From Candidatus Omnitrophota bacterium (GTDB taxonomy: Bacteria; Omnitrophota; Omnitrophia; Omnitrophales; Danuiimicrobiaceae), in contig JACQQT010000050.1 of the NCBI GenBank assembly GCA_016206815.1, forward strand, positions 1-6,886: DNA of 6,886 bases, in the 5' to 3' direction. Positions 5,521 to 6,886 of the stretch are shown here, piece after piece. The notes under the pieces were generated by a model. The model was given only the letters and a program-made list of their open reading frames with translations, ran no database searches and had not been told where the DNA came from. Positions within the stretch are counted from its first letter, which is position 1, and each line of letters begins with the position of its first letter. The translations under genes were made by a program, and so were the position numbers.

Positions 5521-6632
5521 CGTTAGAAGACGGTTTGATGTTTGAAGGCGAATCATTTGGCTTCGCGGGCGAAACCGCAGGAGAAGTTGTTTTTAACACC
5601 TCGCTTTCGGGCTACCAGGAAATTTTGACGGATCCTTCCTACAAAGGTCAAATCGTCACGATGACCAATCCTCATATCGGCAATTACGGAATCAACGGAG
5701 CGGACAGCGAATCACGGCGTCCGTGGGTGGAAGGTTTTGTGGTTCGGGAGCTCAGTCCGGTGGCGAGCAACTGGCGTTCTGAGATGTCGCTGGATCAGTA
5801 TTTAAAGAAATACCGGATTGTCGGAATCGAGGGGATTGATACGAGGAAATTGGTGAAACATCTCCGTGATTTCGGGGCCAAGAAAGGTGTGATTTCCGCT
5901 TCCGATTTGGATGGAAAACGGCTGGTTCGGAAAGCAAAAGATTCGGAAAGCATCGTCGGGAAGGATTTGGTGAAAGAAGTGACTTGCAAGGAGCCTTATG
6001 ATTTTGACGAAACCCTTCCGGGCGAGTTCCGTTGGCCGGACCGCGCCGTTTGCCCCGAAAAAAAACATTTCGTCGTTTGCGTAGACGGCGGGATCAAATT
6101 CAATATCCTGCGGAAATTAAATCAGCACGGCTTCCGGGTGAAAGTAGTTCCCGCGCATACGAGCGCGAATGACATCTTAAAGCTAAATCCGAAAGGTGTT
6201 TTCTATTCCAACGGTCCGGGGGACCCCGAGCCCGTCCGCTATCTCTGGGGATCCATGCGGGAGTTGATCGGAAAACTTCCGATCTTCGGAATTTGTCTCG
6301 GGCACCAAATGCTGGGACTGGCGCTGGGAGGAAAGACCTTTAAGTTAAAGTTTGGGCACCGGGGCGGAAACCATCCGGTGATGGATTTGAAAACGAAGCG
6401 GATTGAAATTACGTCTCAGAATCACGGGTTTTGCGTGGATGATAAAACGCTTCCCGCAGGCGACATCGAAGTCACGCACATCAATTTAAACGACAAGACC
6501 CTCGAAGGGATCCGCCACAAAAAATACCCCGTTTTTTCGGTCCAGTACCATCCGGAAAATTCGCCGGGCCCGCATGATTCGGATTATCTATTCAATCGTT
6601 TTTACGCCATGGTCGACCACGGAGTCTGGTAA
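5502..6632 (+). CDS. carA: Carbamoyl-phosphate synthase small (glutaminase) subunit
   Basis: A 376-residue glutamine amidotransferase subunit that releases ammonia from glutamine and channels it to CarB. The N-terminal CarA domain (1-about 150) has the GEVVFNTSLSGYQEILTDPSYKGQIV block (27-52) and NPHIGNYGING (56-66). The C-terminal class I glutaminase domain (about 188-370) shows NGPGDP (237-242), the nucleophile C265 in GICLGHQ (263-269), FGHRGGNHPV (284-293), and H350 with E352 in QYHPE. The triad is therefore complete and length is typical. The GTG start at 5502 lies 19 nt inside pyrC, implying translational coupling. The gene ends in a TAATG junction with carB. The stretch VDGGIKFNI (194-202) differs slightly from the common DFGxKxNI but keeps the lysine. 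Confidence 0.96.
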   Translation: MAKAILALEDGLMFEGESFGFAGETAGEVVFNTSLSGYQEILTDPSYKGQIVTMTNPHIGNYGINGADSESRRPWVEGFVVRELSPVASNWRSEMSLDQYLKKYRIVGIEGIDTRKLVKHLRDFGAKKGVISASDLDGKRLVRKAKDSESIVGKDLVKEVTCKEPYDFDETLPGEFRWPDRAVCPEKKHFVVCVDGGIKFNILRKLNQHGFRVKVVPAHTSANDILKLNPKGVFYSNGPGDPEPVRYLWGSMRELIGKLPIFGICLGHQMLGLALGGKTFKLKFGHRGGNHPVMDLKTKRIEITSQNHGFCVDDKTLPAGDIEVTHINLNDKTLEGIRHKKYPVFSVQYHPENSPGPHDSDYLFNRFYAMVDHGVW

Positions 6633-6886
6633 TGCCGAAGCGGACGGACATTAAGAAAATTTTGATTATCGGATCGGGACCGATCATTATCGGTCAAGCC
6701 TGTGAATTTGATTATTCGGGAACCCAAGCTTGCAAAGCGCTTCGTGAGGAAGGCTACGAAGTGGTACTGATCAATTCCAATCCAGCCACGATTATGACCG
6801 ATCCGGAAGTGGCCAATCGAACCTATATCGAGCCGATCACGCCGGAAGTACTTGAAAAAATTATCCGCGAGGAACGCCCGGATGCC
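6632..6886 (+). CDS. carB: Carbamoyl-phosphate synthase large subunit (5' part, runs off window)
   Basis: The first 85 codons of CarB, which makes carbamoyl phosphate from bicarbonate, ammonia and two ATP. The visible part is the start of the N-terminal carboxyphosphate half. It has KKILIIGSGPIIIGQACEFDYSG (8-30), QACKALREEGYEVVLINSNPATIMTDP (32-58), then ADRTYIEP-like ANRTYIEPITPEVLEKII, all strongly family-typical. The ATG shares one base with the carA stop (TAATG), and GGAG (6621-6624) sits 7 nt upstream. The full protein is normally about 1070 residues, so most of it lies beyond the window. No frameshift is seen in the visible part. Confidence 0.96.
   Translation, partial: MPKRTDIKKILIIGSGPIIIGQACEFDYSGTQACKALREEGYEVVLINSNPATIMTDPEVANRTYIEPITPEVLEKIIREERPDA

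Overview
The window reads as a chromosomal housekeeping region of a Gram-negative-type bacterium of intermediate GC content. An LptF/LptG-family permease implies an outer membrane with lipopolysaccharide. A PyrR-type pyrimidine operon with an attenuator-like leader is more usual in Gram-positive bacteria, but it also occurs in several deep or uncultured Gram-negative lineages. The mix (DUF502 + LptF/G, pyrR-pyrB-pyrC-carA-carB, unusually large type A RNase P RNA) would suit an Omnitrophota-like or deltaproteobacteria-like genome. That placement is impression only; no marker here fixes the phylum. All genes are on the + strand.

Layout. Bases 1-184 are non-coding, with a GC-rich inverted repeat and a near-consensus sigma70-type promoter just before the first ATG. 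Bases 185-1941 hold a two-gene unit with overlapping stop/start: a DUF502 membrane protein and an LptF/LptG-type permease. After a short spacer with an extended -10 promoter comes rnpB, the RNase P RNA (about 2037-2552). It has a full type A core plus extra hairpins, including a 78-nt insertion bounded by a 7-nt direct repeat. Bases 2553-2765 are the pyr operon leader: a promoter, a PyrR-binding-loop match, an intrinsic terminator, a small hairpin and the ribosome binding site. From 2766 to the window end, pyrR, pyrB, pyrC, carA and carB follow with every junction overlapping.

How the genes work together. CarA/CarB make carbamoyl phosphate from glutamine, bicarbonate and ATP. PyrB condenses it with aspartate, and PyrC closes the ring to dihydroorotate. 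PyrR senses UMP/UTP and probably closes the loop by binding the leader RNA and favouring the terminator ahead of its own gene. RNase P RNA is the catalytic RNA that matures tRNA 5' ends and is functionally unrelated to the pyr genes. However, no convincing terminator of its own is visible, so the pyr attenuator may also stop rnpB read-through. No transposon, CRISPR array, tRNA or prophage gene was seen. The least ordinary parts are the enlarged RNase P RNA and the pyr leader.
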